From Isochrysis galbana (taxonomy: Eukaryota > Haptophyta > Isochrysidales > Isochrysidaceae): 64,000 nt of DNA. This document shows positions 22,380-31,710 of the stretch, piece by piece (position 1 is the stretch's first letter; each line of letters starts with the position of its first letter). The stretch spans positions 6,384,005-6,448,004 of the forward strand of contig CM030936.1 of NCBI GenBank assembly GCA_018136815.1, given 5' to 3'. The notes beneath the pieces are model-generated. The model saw only the letters and a list, made by a program, of their open reading frames with translations. It searched no databases and was not told the DNA's origin. Made by a program: the position numbers and the translations under genes.

Positions 22380-23957
22380 GAGCGAGGGGCGAGTTACGAG
22401 TGCAGAGTTCTACAAGTTACGAGTAAAACCCCGCGGCAACAAGAACAAGAACGACTGGGCTCGAAGACGCCTAAGGTCGGAAGTCGATCGCGGATGCGAC
22501 AGCCTCAGCCCGTCAGCACCTCCGAACTCGTCTCCTCCGCCGCGCCTGCCGCCGGCATGGCCCCTTCCTCATTGCCCTCAGGCCCTATGGGCCATCACAA
22601 TTCGTCAGCAACGCGAGATGTGAGAGCACATGTGAGCAGCTTGTGAGCAATGATGGATGATGGACAGATACTAGATACTAATGATTGTCAATGCCAATGC
22701 AACATGCAATACATTGCTATACCTATCTATACAACATACAGCATACAGCTATGTATTATAAACATTTTGGCTCGAAGGTAGAAGGTACGCGTCCCGCCGT
22801 CGTTGCGTCATTGCTGCCCCCCTTCAACAATCAAAATTTCGTTCAAAATATCAACAAAATTTGGGTAGGTGAAGCTCAAAATTTGCTCCAACGGACGCGA
22901 AATATCAAAACGAAATTTGGGTGGGTCTGGAGCGAAACTCTTGCCGGGGCCAAGGAAGGATCGTTGTTTGTTGCTTGCGGGAAGATGTCTGAAAAGTCAT
23001 AGTAAGAGTCGGGTCTGACAGTGTCTGCCATCGAGCGCTACGAGCGATGAGGTAGACTGAAGGTCGGAGGATTGCGACGCGTGGCGTCAGAGAGTGGAAA
23101 CGAGGCTAGCTAGCGAGCTAGTGGAAGAGAGGGAGAATGAGAATGAGAGCTTCTTAGGTCCGAGGTAGACACGGGAGACTACAGCACATGGACTCAAAAA
23201 GTCTGAGGGCACAGAACCACACAAACTAAACCAAACGGAGCGAAAACTAACCACACCTGGACGGACGGCCAGGCGTCGGCACCAGGGCAATTCAGCAACG
23301 CGCAGACATGCGACAGAGGGGTCGGCACAACGAGGGCAGACCTCGCTGGGGAGCCACGACCGAGGGACGAGAGAAGACAGAAGACAGTCATGGAACATTT
23401 GATGACATCGAGAGAAAGTAAGAGAAGAGGCAGTATACCAATCGACGAGACCTTGAGGCTTAAAACAGCCCACAGGTTGGAAGTAAAAGCCTGTCATCGT
23501 ATGAAATAAAACAATAGAGAGTGTGAAGAGATAGAGATGCGAGATGCTGGTTTTACAGCCCACGATGATCATCCTGCCGAGATATGAGCGGTCAAAGTCT
23601 TCGTGTGTTCGTCTTCGTCTAGTCTGCAAGGATCCGGTATTCAATATTCAATATCAATACGGTATTGGCTTCCCTACTAGCTTCTCTGGGAAGATCAGGC
23701 AATTCTCGCGCGCGCGCGCGTTGGGGGGAGGGGGGGGGCGGGGGGGAGCGGGGGGTGCGCGTTTTCCCGTGATCAACGGCACAAGTTGTCTGAGGTGTCC
23801 GATACTCTCCCTCAACAGAATCTAATAAGTAGGCCCACAATATTGTGAGCCGCGAGTCTCAGAAAGTCGAGCGGCGCGAAACGGCTGAGCGCTCTCTCTA
23901 ACGGCGACGCGCTCGGCACTCGGAGACAGAGAGGCGGGGAACCTCAAGTCCATTCAT
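22380..23957. other. Intergenic with repeat traces, no supported gene
   Basis: A cluster of AAATTT-containing strings lies at 22838-22920. A ~50-base stretch at 23357-23412 (GACGAGAGAAGAC, then TTTGATGACATC) recurs at 27129-27180. (CG)n and G runs occur at 23708-23755. The minus-strand frame at 23087-23644 has no domain. Confidence 0.5.
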
Positions 23958-25912
23958 ATGACGAGAGTGCGAACTCGAGCGGCGATGAGGCTCGGCTGGC
24001 TGATGCTTGTGCTCGCGCGACGCGCCACGGCGACGCAGATGGTGACGTGCACGTACCAGCTGATGGCTGAGGACTACTTCGACCCGCAGCTCGACGACGT
24101 CATGTACGGGCTCTGCAAGCAGATTAACGCCATGTCGCCACCGAGCTACTTTGTGCTGGTCGAAGGGATCGAGCAGCTACGTGCAGGGGACGTGGTGACC
24201 ATCACGATTGAGGAGCAGCATGCGGGGAGCAGCAGCCGCATCGCGCAGATGCCTCAAGCCAGTGTCCTCGCCGATGGACAGCCGGCCTACAAGGTAGTGG
24301 AGGTCCACAAGGTGGTGCCTGCTGTTCCGCGCCCAATGCGATCCGCGCTCGATGAGCGCAGCCTCCTCACGATTCGTCTGGTTTACACCAACGGCGAGTC
24401 ACCTTGCGATGAGGCTTGCGTCCAGGCTTCGATGTGGGCAGCTGAAGACTCGGTCGAGGCCATTACATGGGAGTCATCGTACAATGTGACAACCTTCCCA
24501 GAGGCCATGGGCGACATCATCTCCGTCAGCATGGGCGCAAGTGTACCGGGTTCCTGCGACTATGCCGGCCAGGCTGATGCTGCGGACAACCTGGCGCGCA
24601 TCGCAGGATATGAACCAGACAATTACGTGCACGTCGAGTACTTCTTACCCGATACTTCAGCGTGCTCATGGGGCGGGTGCGTCTGTCCCCCCCCTCCCCT
24701 CCGCTCCTTCCTCTGCCTTCGTGTTATTCTTGCTGCTTGCGGGGGGCGCATCTCCGTCTGCTCTTCCTCCCTGCCCCTGTTCCCGTCCATCTCCATCTGT
24801 TACACGATGCCTTGAGGATACTTGTTCTCTTTACAACCTCACATGCCGTCACATACCTCTCCCCTCTCTTCCGCTCTCCATTCCGCAGTTTGGGCAACGT
24901 CGGTTGCGCCCCTCCATTCGCACACGGCAACTGCCGCACGTGGATCAAGGCCACGCATACCTCTGTTCGTACGCACGAGTTTGGCCATAACTACGGACTT
25001 TCACATGCCGGAACTGCCACACTTGAGTATGGCGACAGCAGTTCGGTGATGGGTGCGCCATACAAACTTATGGACTACAATGCGCCCTCGCGTATACAGT
25101 TGGGTTGGCTCGCCGACACGTACATTCATCAGTACGAGTCGCCCATTTCGCCGCCCCCCCCGCCTCCATCGCCACCAACTTGTCCCTACGTTGGGGCCTG
25201 TCCTAATTACTATGGGTGCCACTCAGGGGCCCAGTGCCAGTGTACAAGCTACTGCTGGTACGATTCCAGCTGCTGTCTGGCTATGCCGCCGCCACCGCCT
25301 GCACCACCCCTCGCGTTTCCTGCAAATCGCGTCGAGCTGCGGTCGTTGTACCTCAACCCAAAAGTATCCATGGTCGGCGACGCGTCGGCCATCCGTGCCA
25401 AGTGCCCGGGCTGCATCTCCCATACACCCGGATACGACGATGGCGGTAACTTCATCGTTTCCTACCGGACGCCGCACGGGTACGACGCGCAAATGGCGAG
25501 CAAGTTCCACAACACTGTCTCGGTGCACCTCCAGCGCAACTGGAATGCAGGCACCGAATTGTACGCGTACTTAGCCGAAGGGGAGCAGTATGAGGACCCA
25601 ACGGGCTTTGTCGTTCACGTCTGCCGAACCTTCGAGTTTTATGCGCTAGTGGCGATTGCCACATCGGTGAGCGACGTGGATTGCAGCCAATCGCCACCCC
25701 CAAGTTCGCCCTCTCCGCCTCCATCCACACCCCCGCTGAGACCGCCGACGAGTCCACCTTTTCCGAAGCCTTCGCCCCCACCCAACCCATCCCCTCCCTC
25801 GCCATTCTTGCCGCCCGCGCCATTCCAACCTCCGAACTTGCCGTCGCCACCCTCACCGCCGCCGAACGCTAGGGATGCACTAGTTGCTGGCATTTTGGGA
25901 TCGTGCAGATGA
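23958..25912 (+). CDS. Gametolysin-type metallopeptidase (peptidase family M11), secreted
   Basis: Two exons (23958-24676 and 24889-25912) joined across a 212-base GT-AG intron give 580 residues; an inner ATG at residue 10 may be the real start of the signal peptide (MRLGWLMLVLARRATA). The zinc motif HEFGHNYGLSH is at about 269-279 and the metzincin Met-turn region (YGDSSSVMG) at about 287-295. The splice restores the family block SWGG/LGNVGC...CRTWIK. A Pro-rich linker with a Cys-rich module (about 375-405, CPYVGACPNYYGC...CCLA) and a second Pro-rich tail follow. Family M11 enzymes of volvocalean algae cut cell-wall glycoproteins. Here a role in extracellular matrix or coat remodelling is inference. 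Confidence 0.9.
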
Positions 25913-26214
25913 GACGCCCGCTCCGAGCATACCGCTAGACTGGCTGTCATTCTCATCAACCATCCGTGACCCTTAAAATGACCTGGAGGATGTGCAACCG
26001 TAAACTTCTTTGGGCCGATGAACGCAATGCACCAAACGCGATTACCGCACCTATCATTATTGCTTGTTGACTAGGCTAGGCGTGGCAATGAGGGAGAGGA
26101 CTCAGAGTGTAGTATTGCTCATTTTCATTAGTAGTATGATTATAACAGTATCAATAACTCATTAGTACCAATACTGTCACTAACCCTGCACCAGTACACC
26201 AAAAAATTAAAATT
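25913..26214. other. 3' flank of the M11 gene, no gene seen
   Basis: AT-rich sequence, probably 3' UTR and terminator. Confidence 0.5.
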
Positions 26215-26400
26215 ATGTTTAATATTCTCACCGCACACGCGACCGCGGACCCACTACTTTTTTTACGCAGCAAACTTTCTACACCCCCACTCCCGCGGCC
26301 CTTCTCCCCCCACCATCCACCATCAGGCGACTCCCCCCGTGCACTACAAGACTACAAGGGGGATAGGGGTGAAGGGCTTAGATATGGTCCGGCGGAATCT
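26215..26400 (+). repeat. Dispersed repeat family A, copy 1
   Basis: Starts TTTAATATTCTCACCGC and ends in GGGGTGAAGGGCTTAGATAT/GGTCCGG. The same order of blocks (CTTTCTACACCCCCAC, CATCAGGCG, CTCCCCCCGTGCACTAC) is found at 44862-45022. Similarity is lost after about 26395. Confidence 0.8.
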
Positions 26401-27188
26401 ATTGTGAAAATAGGGGGCAGTGGGGGCGCTCTGCGCCCCCCTACACCGGGCACTAACTTCCCTCTGGGGGGGCCCATCGGTCACTCTCATGTTCTGCCTC
26501 CTGGCATGGTCTGAGCACTCAACACTCTGATCCAGACCCCCAGTGGGCGCGGGTCGAGACTCGCACTCCCAGGCCCACTCGGGCCAGCACTCGTACTCAC
26601 TCTTCCCCCCCTCTCCTGGTCACCAGGCAAACAAAGGCCTGTAGGGGGCACACAGGACTGGCGAGGCACGCGAGGGAGAGGCAAGAGAGGCCATGGGGCT
26701 GAGCTCCAGCCTCCACTGCCCCCTGACATGCCTGCCTGGCCCTCTCGGAGCCCCCTCAGGACCCCTGAGAGTGAGAGCAGGTCGTGGCGCGCGCCATGGG
26801 CACGCGCCGAAGGAGAGGGCGAAGAGAGAGTGGAAGAAGGGAGAGCGGAACTCGTCAGTCCCCGGACCGGGGATTCACCGATAACCGCGACCCGTTTGCA
26901 CATTAGTAAACGGGCGGAGTGAGTGAGAGGCTGGCGACAGGCGGAAGAACTGAGGGAGCGGCGCAAGGTCGGCCAGGGAGGCCCTCTCAAAGTATGGTTC
27001 CCCGGGCGCCGTCGCTTACTTATTCTGCGGAGAAATGCTCGGGCAGGCTCGCCTGCCCCAAGGGCCTCTCGCTCTCAACGGGACGACGGCAAAAGCTCGC
27101 TCCCCCCCCCCTAGATATGACCGATAGACGAGAGAAGACAAAATACGGTCATGAAACATTTGATGACATCAAGAAATTGTTCCGTCAT
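26401..27188. other. Repeat-like GC-rich sequence, no gene seen
   Basis: Several Gly/Pro/Arg-rich frames but no domain. Includes the second copy (27129-27180) of the short repeat found at 23357-23412. Confidence 0.45.
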
Positions 27189-27590
27189 ACCGTCATATGA
27201 CACTTGCCATGGAACTGAGTATGATATCATACATCTAATATCATATGATACTCACTCCAAACATCTACACTTATAAACCCGCCATTATGATAAAAATCTG
27301 CTTACACAGCAGCACCCCTGGAGCGTCTCCACATGGCGCCGCCCCCACTCCACGGCGGTGTGACACTCGTCATCGCCGTCGTCGCCGCCGCCATCGTTGC
27401 TGCACATCAGGTTGGCGGCCATTGGGGGGGGGGGGGGGGGCTCGGAGCTGGGAGCGCCGGTATTTCCCGCGCCTGAACTTGTACTAATAAAACAAGTTGA
27501 ATTGTAGGCTCTAGTCTTGTCATATGACACTCAGTATCAGGTCTAGAGCAACTAATACTGAGATATCATATATGATATCATTTATGACAG
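27189..27590. repeat. AT-rich palindrome-bounded segment
   Basis: Nested palindromes such as GTCATATGAC and ATGATATCAT occur at 27189-27255 and again at 27517-27590, bounding about 260 bases. The layout resembles a small MITE-like element. No protein is seen inside; a G run lies at 27424-27440. Confidence 0.5.
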
Positions 27591-27867
27591 AACAACTTGG
27601 CCTTGATCCGCAAGAGAAGGTAAGAGAAGAGGGCCGGAGGCGACGGACGGTACGCCGAGGGAAAGAACCTGCCGCGGGGGGGGGGGCGAGGGACCGAGGG
27701 CACGGCGGGGCAGCGTGGGAGGGCGCGAGGCCAATCTCGGAGCGAGATCGCGTCCTTTCCCTCGAGGAGCGCGGAGAGATCCCCCACGAGATATCTTGGG
27801 ACTACCGGAGAATGTTTTGGACGAATCTTCCTGCCGTCGGCCGAGGAGAGGCGGACGGAGAGAAGGC

Positions 27868-28045
27868 GGCTTGCCTTCATTTGGTCTCCTTTCCCTCAGG
27901 GTTTCTTCCCCTCCCTGTGGGGACTCTCACCCTACCATGAGCCCCCCCGCGAGCACCCCCAAGGAGAGGCCCAGGAGCACCCCGTACGCGACCAGAACGG
28001 CGTCGCCTTGGCTCGGTATGAGGGCGCGCCCCGAGAGGGCCTCCT
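27868..28045 (-). pseudogene. Dispersed repeat copy carrying the last part of a cytochrome b561 gene
   Basis: On the minus strand the frame ends ...SGRALIPSQGDAVLVAYGV then LLGLSLGVLAGG, matching the end of the b561 fragment at 48589-48720. The match extends through the flanking untranslated part (CTTCATTTGGTCTCCTTTCC) for about 170 bases, so this is a copied gene fragment, not a gene. A third, shorter copy of the flank is at 53307-53360. Confidence 0.75.
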
Positions 28046-28280
28046 TCGACAAGGATTCATTGTGGTGACGTTGGTGAACATCTCGAGGAGACGAGGAGAA
28101 AAATAAGTCGTTAGAGCTAGCATTCTCGGAGCTCTTCCCGGTCCTCCCACCGAGTTTCACTCTTGGACATGCCTCTTTGAATTTACGAGAGAAGAAAGCG
28201 CGCGCGCGCCGCCGCGCGCATTCTGTCAGATTGACCCCTCGCGCGAGCGGTGGGAGGGGGAAAGCGCGCGCACGCGCGCA

Positions 28281-28562
28281 GTGGGGGGAGGGAATGACGT
28301 GCGCTACCAGGCAGCCCTTCGCGGTGCGCGCGCGCGGCCTCGCCTTCACGCAGTGCCTCCACGAGGGCGCCGTACCGTCACACCGTGTGTCGAGAAAAGG
28401 GGGGGGTGCAGTTATGGCGACGAGTGCTGTGAAGGACTTGAGTGCAATGACGAGGGAGTGTGTGAGACGCCATGCCGCGAGCCAGGGTCGGTGTGCCAAA
28501 GTAACTCGGAGTGCTGTGGTGAATACACGTGTCGTAGTGGTACCTGCAGATCTGATGACTGA
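28281..28562 (+). CDS. Double cystine-knot-like (ICK/knottin) exon, upstream part unresolved
   Basis: The open frame ends at TGA 28560-28562. From 28386 it encodes two tandem modules with spacing C-x6-C-x5-CC-x4-C-x5-C and then a second of the same kind (blocks CSYGDECCEGLEC and CQSNSECCGEYTC). This is the inhibitor cystine-knot pattern seen in many small secreted proteins: protease inhibitors, antimicrobial peptides, venom peptides and lectin-like scaffolds. The frame has no ATG; the codon at 28281 is GTG. An upstream exon with a signal peptide is expected, with candidate acceptors near 28310 and 28361, but I could not find it. Specific activity cannot be inferred. It sits between dispersed repeat copies, so it may also be a fragment. 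Confidence 0.55.
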   Translation: MGGGNDVRYQAALRGARARPRLHAVPPRGRRTVTPCVEKRGGCSYGDECCEGLECNDEGVCETPCREPGSVCQSNSECCGEYTCRSGTCRSDD

Positions 28563-28639
28563 TTGGCTAGATGCGTGACGAGGAGGCCGCTAGAATTTTC
28601 ATCGAGGGGGAGCGCCCTCATGGTGAGCTCGGCCCGGTG

Positions 28640-28740
28640 TCCTAGGACCGAGCTTTTTTGTATTTGATGTTGCTGGGCCTTGTCGGTTCAATCTTTACGG
28701 GAGCTGAACCCGAACCGATAAGCGGCCTTTTGTTTTCAAT
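28640..28740. repeat. Dispersed repeat family B, copy 1
   Basis: CGAGCTTTTTTGTATTTGAT, TTGCTGGGCCTTG, TTCAATCTTTACGG and GAACCCGAA recur in the same order at 53455-53545. Confidence 0.85.
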
Positions 28741-29417
28741 CTTTACTTGGGAAGCTGAACCCGAATCGACACCTTCTAACAATTCTTGGAGGTGGGGAAT
28801 TAATTCCAAATTGACATAAGTTTTGATTGTACGTTGAGTTTTTTTCTGGGTGTTAACAGGTTGTTTTAGGGGTGTTAATACCCTGTTAGTGGCCATTAAC
28901 AGGTTAAACCCATTACAAGCTGTTACCCCAACGTTGGAATACATGTTCGGGGGGGATTCCCTTCCCCCTCCCCTCCCACCCCCCCCCCCCCCGACGCCGG
29001 GAGCTGTCCCCCCCCCCCTGCGGGACAGCTCCCACCCAAAAAAAAACAAGCGACCCCCACCCAAAAAAAAATGAAGCACCCTCAGAATAGTTCCCGTGTC
29101 CCGCGGGTTATCTCTTCGAACAGTCAAGTCAAACGACCTCTTTACCGACCACATTTTTTTTGTACCGACGCATTGCGTATTGGGAAACGAGGGGTACCAA
29201 ATGAAGGCAAACGACCTGAGAGAGAGAGAGAGTCTCGTAGAGCGACTGCAGAACGAGAAGTCGTGTGCCAGCTCTCTGCACAGTGGCCCTCTCGCTTCTT
29301 GGTGCCGTGCCTCCAGAAAGCTAGGGTATGGACACCATGTGCGGATTGGTTGAGGCGCTCCACAGAAGCCACCTAACATTGGGATGAAGAGGGGAGGGCA
29401 GCACATACAGAGGTTGG
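28741..29417. other. Intergenic, C-rich runs, no gene seen
   Basis: Contains GTTAACAGG-type repeats (28853-28912) and C/A homopolymer runs at 28977-29070. Confidence 0.5.
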
Positions 29418-30353
29418 TTAGAGCAATGAAAAGTTGTGCAGCTCATATGCATATGAACAGCAAAACAATTCAATGCTGCACGCACCACCAAAGCTAGCTA
29501 GCCTGACTCCAATGTCATCTTCAGTGAGGTTGGCACCATCATAAGTCAACACGATTTGGATGGGATCCTCCTTTGTGCCCTTTGCCGAGAGGCCACCCAT
29601 GGTGGAGTCAATGGTCTGGTCTATGGCCTTGCGTATGGTTATGTGCAATGACTCTACCTCTGCGCCGCGCCCATCATCGTGTGAGCGTGTGGCAAACTCA
29701 TCACTTACAATCTGATCGGCTGCCTTGCGCATCTCAGCCAACGGGACAATGGGAATCAGCCTTGTGATGGAGGTCTTTGTGATGGTGTGCCTCTTCCGAG
29801 CCTCCTCATCCTCCTCGGTTGACCCCACATCCCACATGAGGATATCGTTGAACCAACGCAACGTATTCCATGATAGCCCCGAGCACAAGCGGATGAGGTT
29901 CCACTTCTCGACCGAAAGCACATTGCGGAGGTGCTCATTCACCTCAGTATAGGCTGCCTCCTTCACTTTCTTCTTCATGCTCTCAAACATGGCTGAGCCT
30001 TCAAGCTCACCAATCCCATTGCTAAGCCGTTGCCCATTTGTGCCCCGCAACTTGTAGAGTGCACGCACACAAAGTTGGGGCGGGTCTTCCGGGTGGCTCC
30101 ACCTGCCGAGCATGGTTGAAAGGATCTTGGCCTCCTTATCCCACATTGAGGAGGACCCAATCTTCCCTACACTTCCGGTGCGCTCCGATAGCGACGACGC
30201 CAAGACGTCGCAACGACGGCGTTCTTGCACATATTTTGAGCACCAGTGTTTTTTGTCGGTCTCGAGCCGGCGCACGATGGCCTTCAGCTCCTCCACCCTT
30301 TGCTTCAGCTGTGTGATTTCAGCCTCTGCCACATTCAGGGGGTTGGTGCGCAT
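29418..30353 (-). CDS. Unknown coiled-coil protein, 311 residues, possibly mobile-element derived
   Basis: A clean single-exon frame from an ATG at 30353. Residues 8-55 form a coiled coil (AEITQLKQRVEELKAIVRRL). A middle region is rich in charged and aromatic residues (VEKWNLIRLCSGLSWNTLRW). A C-terminal part contains DPIQIVLTYDGANLTEDDIG, which looks like a strand-turn-helix of a folded domain. I do not recognise the family. Codon use and amino-acid composition look like a real protein and the frame has no breaks. A relation to multi-copy protist protein families of transposon origin is possible but not shown. Confidence 0.6.
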   Translation of the reverse strand: MRTNPLNVAEAEITQLKQRVEELKAIVRRLETDKKHWCSKYVQERRRCDVLASSLSERTGSVGKIGSSSMWDKEAKILSTMLGRWSHPEDPPQLCVRALYKLRGTNGQRLSNGIGELEGSAMFESMKKKVKEAAYTEVNEHLRNVLSVEKWNLIRLCSGLSWNTLRWFNDILMWDVGSTEEDEEARKRHTITKTSITRLIPIVPLAEMRKAADQIVSDEFATRSHDDGRGAEVESLHITIRKAIDQTIDSTMGGLSAKGTKEDPIQIVLTYDGANLTEDDIGVRLASFGGACSIELFCCSYAYELHNFSLL

Positions 30354-31156
30354 GAGAGCTTGGGGTTGGGAGGCTGATGGCTACCGGCCGCGCGAACACT
30401 TTTTCTTCGTGCTCGTGGGAAGACCTCCCACGGAGGAATTGAGGAAAAAAAAGTCGTTTACTAATAGAAAGTGCAGAGCCGGTGCACCAGAGTCGGGGGG
30501 CAAACCTCGCGCGGAAGCGACGGCGAGAGGGCGGTGCAACTGGAGAACGCACCCGTCGGACAAGAGACATTGATTTTACAGTGTTAAAAAGGCCTTTTTA
30601 CAGAGGTTTTCGCTGAGGAACACATGCTCATATATCAAGTGGCGTACTCACGTACTGCGGTCACTAGCATGAAACGCCTCAAACCAGAATTTTTCTTGGA
30701 GTTCTCCCTACTGATTTTCACTTTTCGTGAAGAAACAGCGGAACCCGGGACTGTCGGAGCTCGCGAGGGGGTGGAGCGGGGTTCTCTTTTTTTTTCATGC
30801 CCGGTGGCTGGCAGACCCCCCTTTTTTGCCACAGTGCCACGCCTTATGCGCGGCGAGCTCGCTCTCGCTCTCGAAGATCGTCGGCCTTGTCGCGCGCCTG
30901 CACAGTGTAGTGCCCTTTGGGCATCTCTGGGCGCGAGGGAGGCTTGGGCTTGGCCGTGAGAGCCATGGGGAACGTCGCGCGCCGCTTCACGACGCGGGCC
31001 GTTCTACGAAGCTCATGCCTACTCCTCTACTCTAGAGTACAGTATTTTTAGGTTTGTCCTCTGATATGTTTAGGTTTGTCCTCCCAGTGAGCAGAGGCCG
31101 CCCACCGGCGGCGGTCTCCCGCCACGGGGGGGTCAGTTCCAGTCCCTTTCCGGGAA
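30354..31156. other. Intergenic, no gene seen
   Basis: GC-rich, with no domain-bearing frame; short T runs at about 30788. Confidence 0.45.
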
Positions 31157-31207
31157 GTTTTCTTTTCTCTCTCTCTCTCGTGCGCGCGCTCTCTCTCCCT
31201 CTCCTCT

Positions 31208-31285
<78 letters not shown>

Positions 31286-31302
31286 CTTCTCTCCTCTCCC
31301 CT
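31157..31302. repeat. (CT)n microsatellite
   Basis: Nearly pure CT from about 31210 to 31295 with flanking CT-rich sequence. It forms an inverted pair with the (GA)n tract at 31460-31686. Confidence 0.95.
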
Positions 31303-31459
31303 GCGGGGGGCAGAAGCTCTTGGCGTCCGAGCACTCTTCCGTTGGGATCTGGGACTGTTTACGTGGTCTTGGGAGAGAGAGACATCAGAAACGCTTTGTG
31401 TGGGGAACGACGATCGCTGATAGGAGGAGAGAGAGGGAACGAGAGAAGAGCGAGAGCGA

Positions 31460-31475
31460 GAGTGTGAGAGTGAGT

Positions 31476-31567
<92 letters not shown>

Positions 31568-31686
31568 GAGAGAAAGAGAGAAAGAGAGAAAGAGAGAGAA
31601 GAGAGAGGGAGAGAAAGAAGAGAGAGGGAGAAGAGAGAGGGAGAGAGAGAAGAGGGAGAGAGGGAGGAGAGAGAGAGAGAGAGAGT
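31460..31686. repeat. (GA)n microsatellite in the PreP 5' region
   Basis: GA repeat with AAAG and GGGA variants. It ends 25 bases before the PreP ATG at 31711, so it probably lies in the 5' UTR. Confidence 0.95.
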
Positions 31687-31710
31687 TAGAGGGTGTCTCG
31701 GCGAGACGCG

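Noticed and set aside
23087-23644. 185-codon minus-strand frame with hydrophobic stretches
   Set aside because: No recognisable domain, and it overlaps a dispersed repeat; not supported as a gene.
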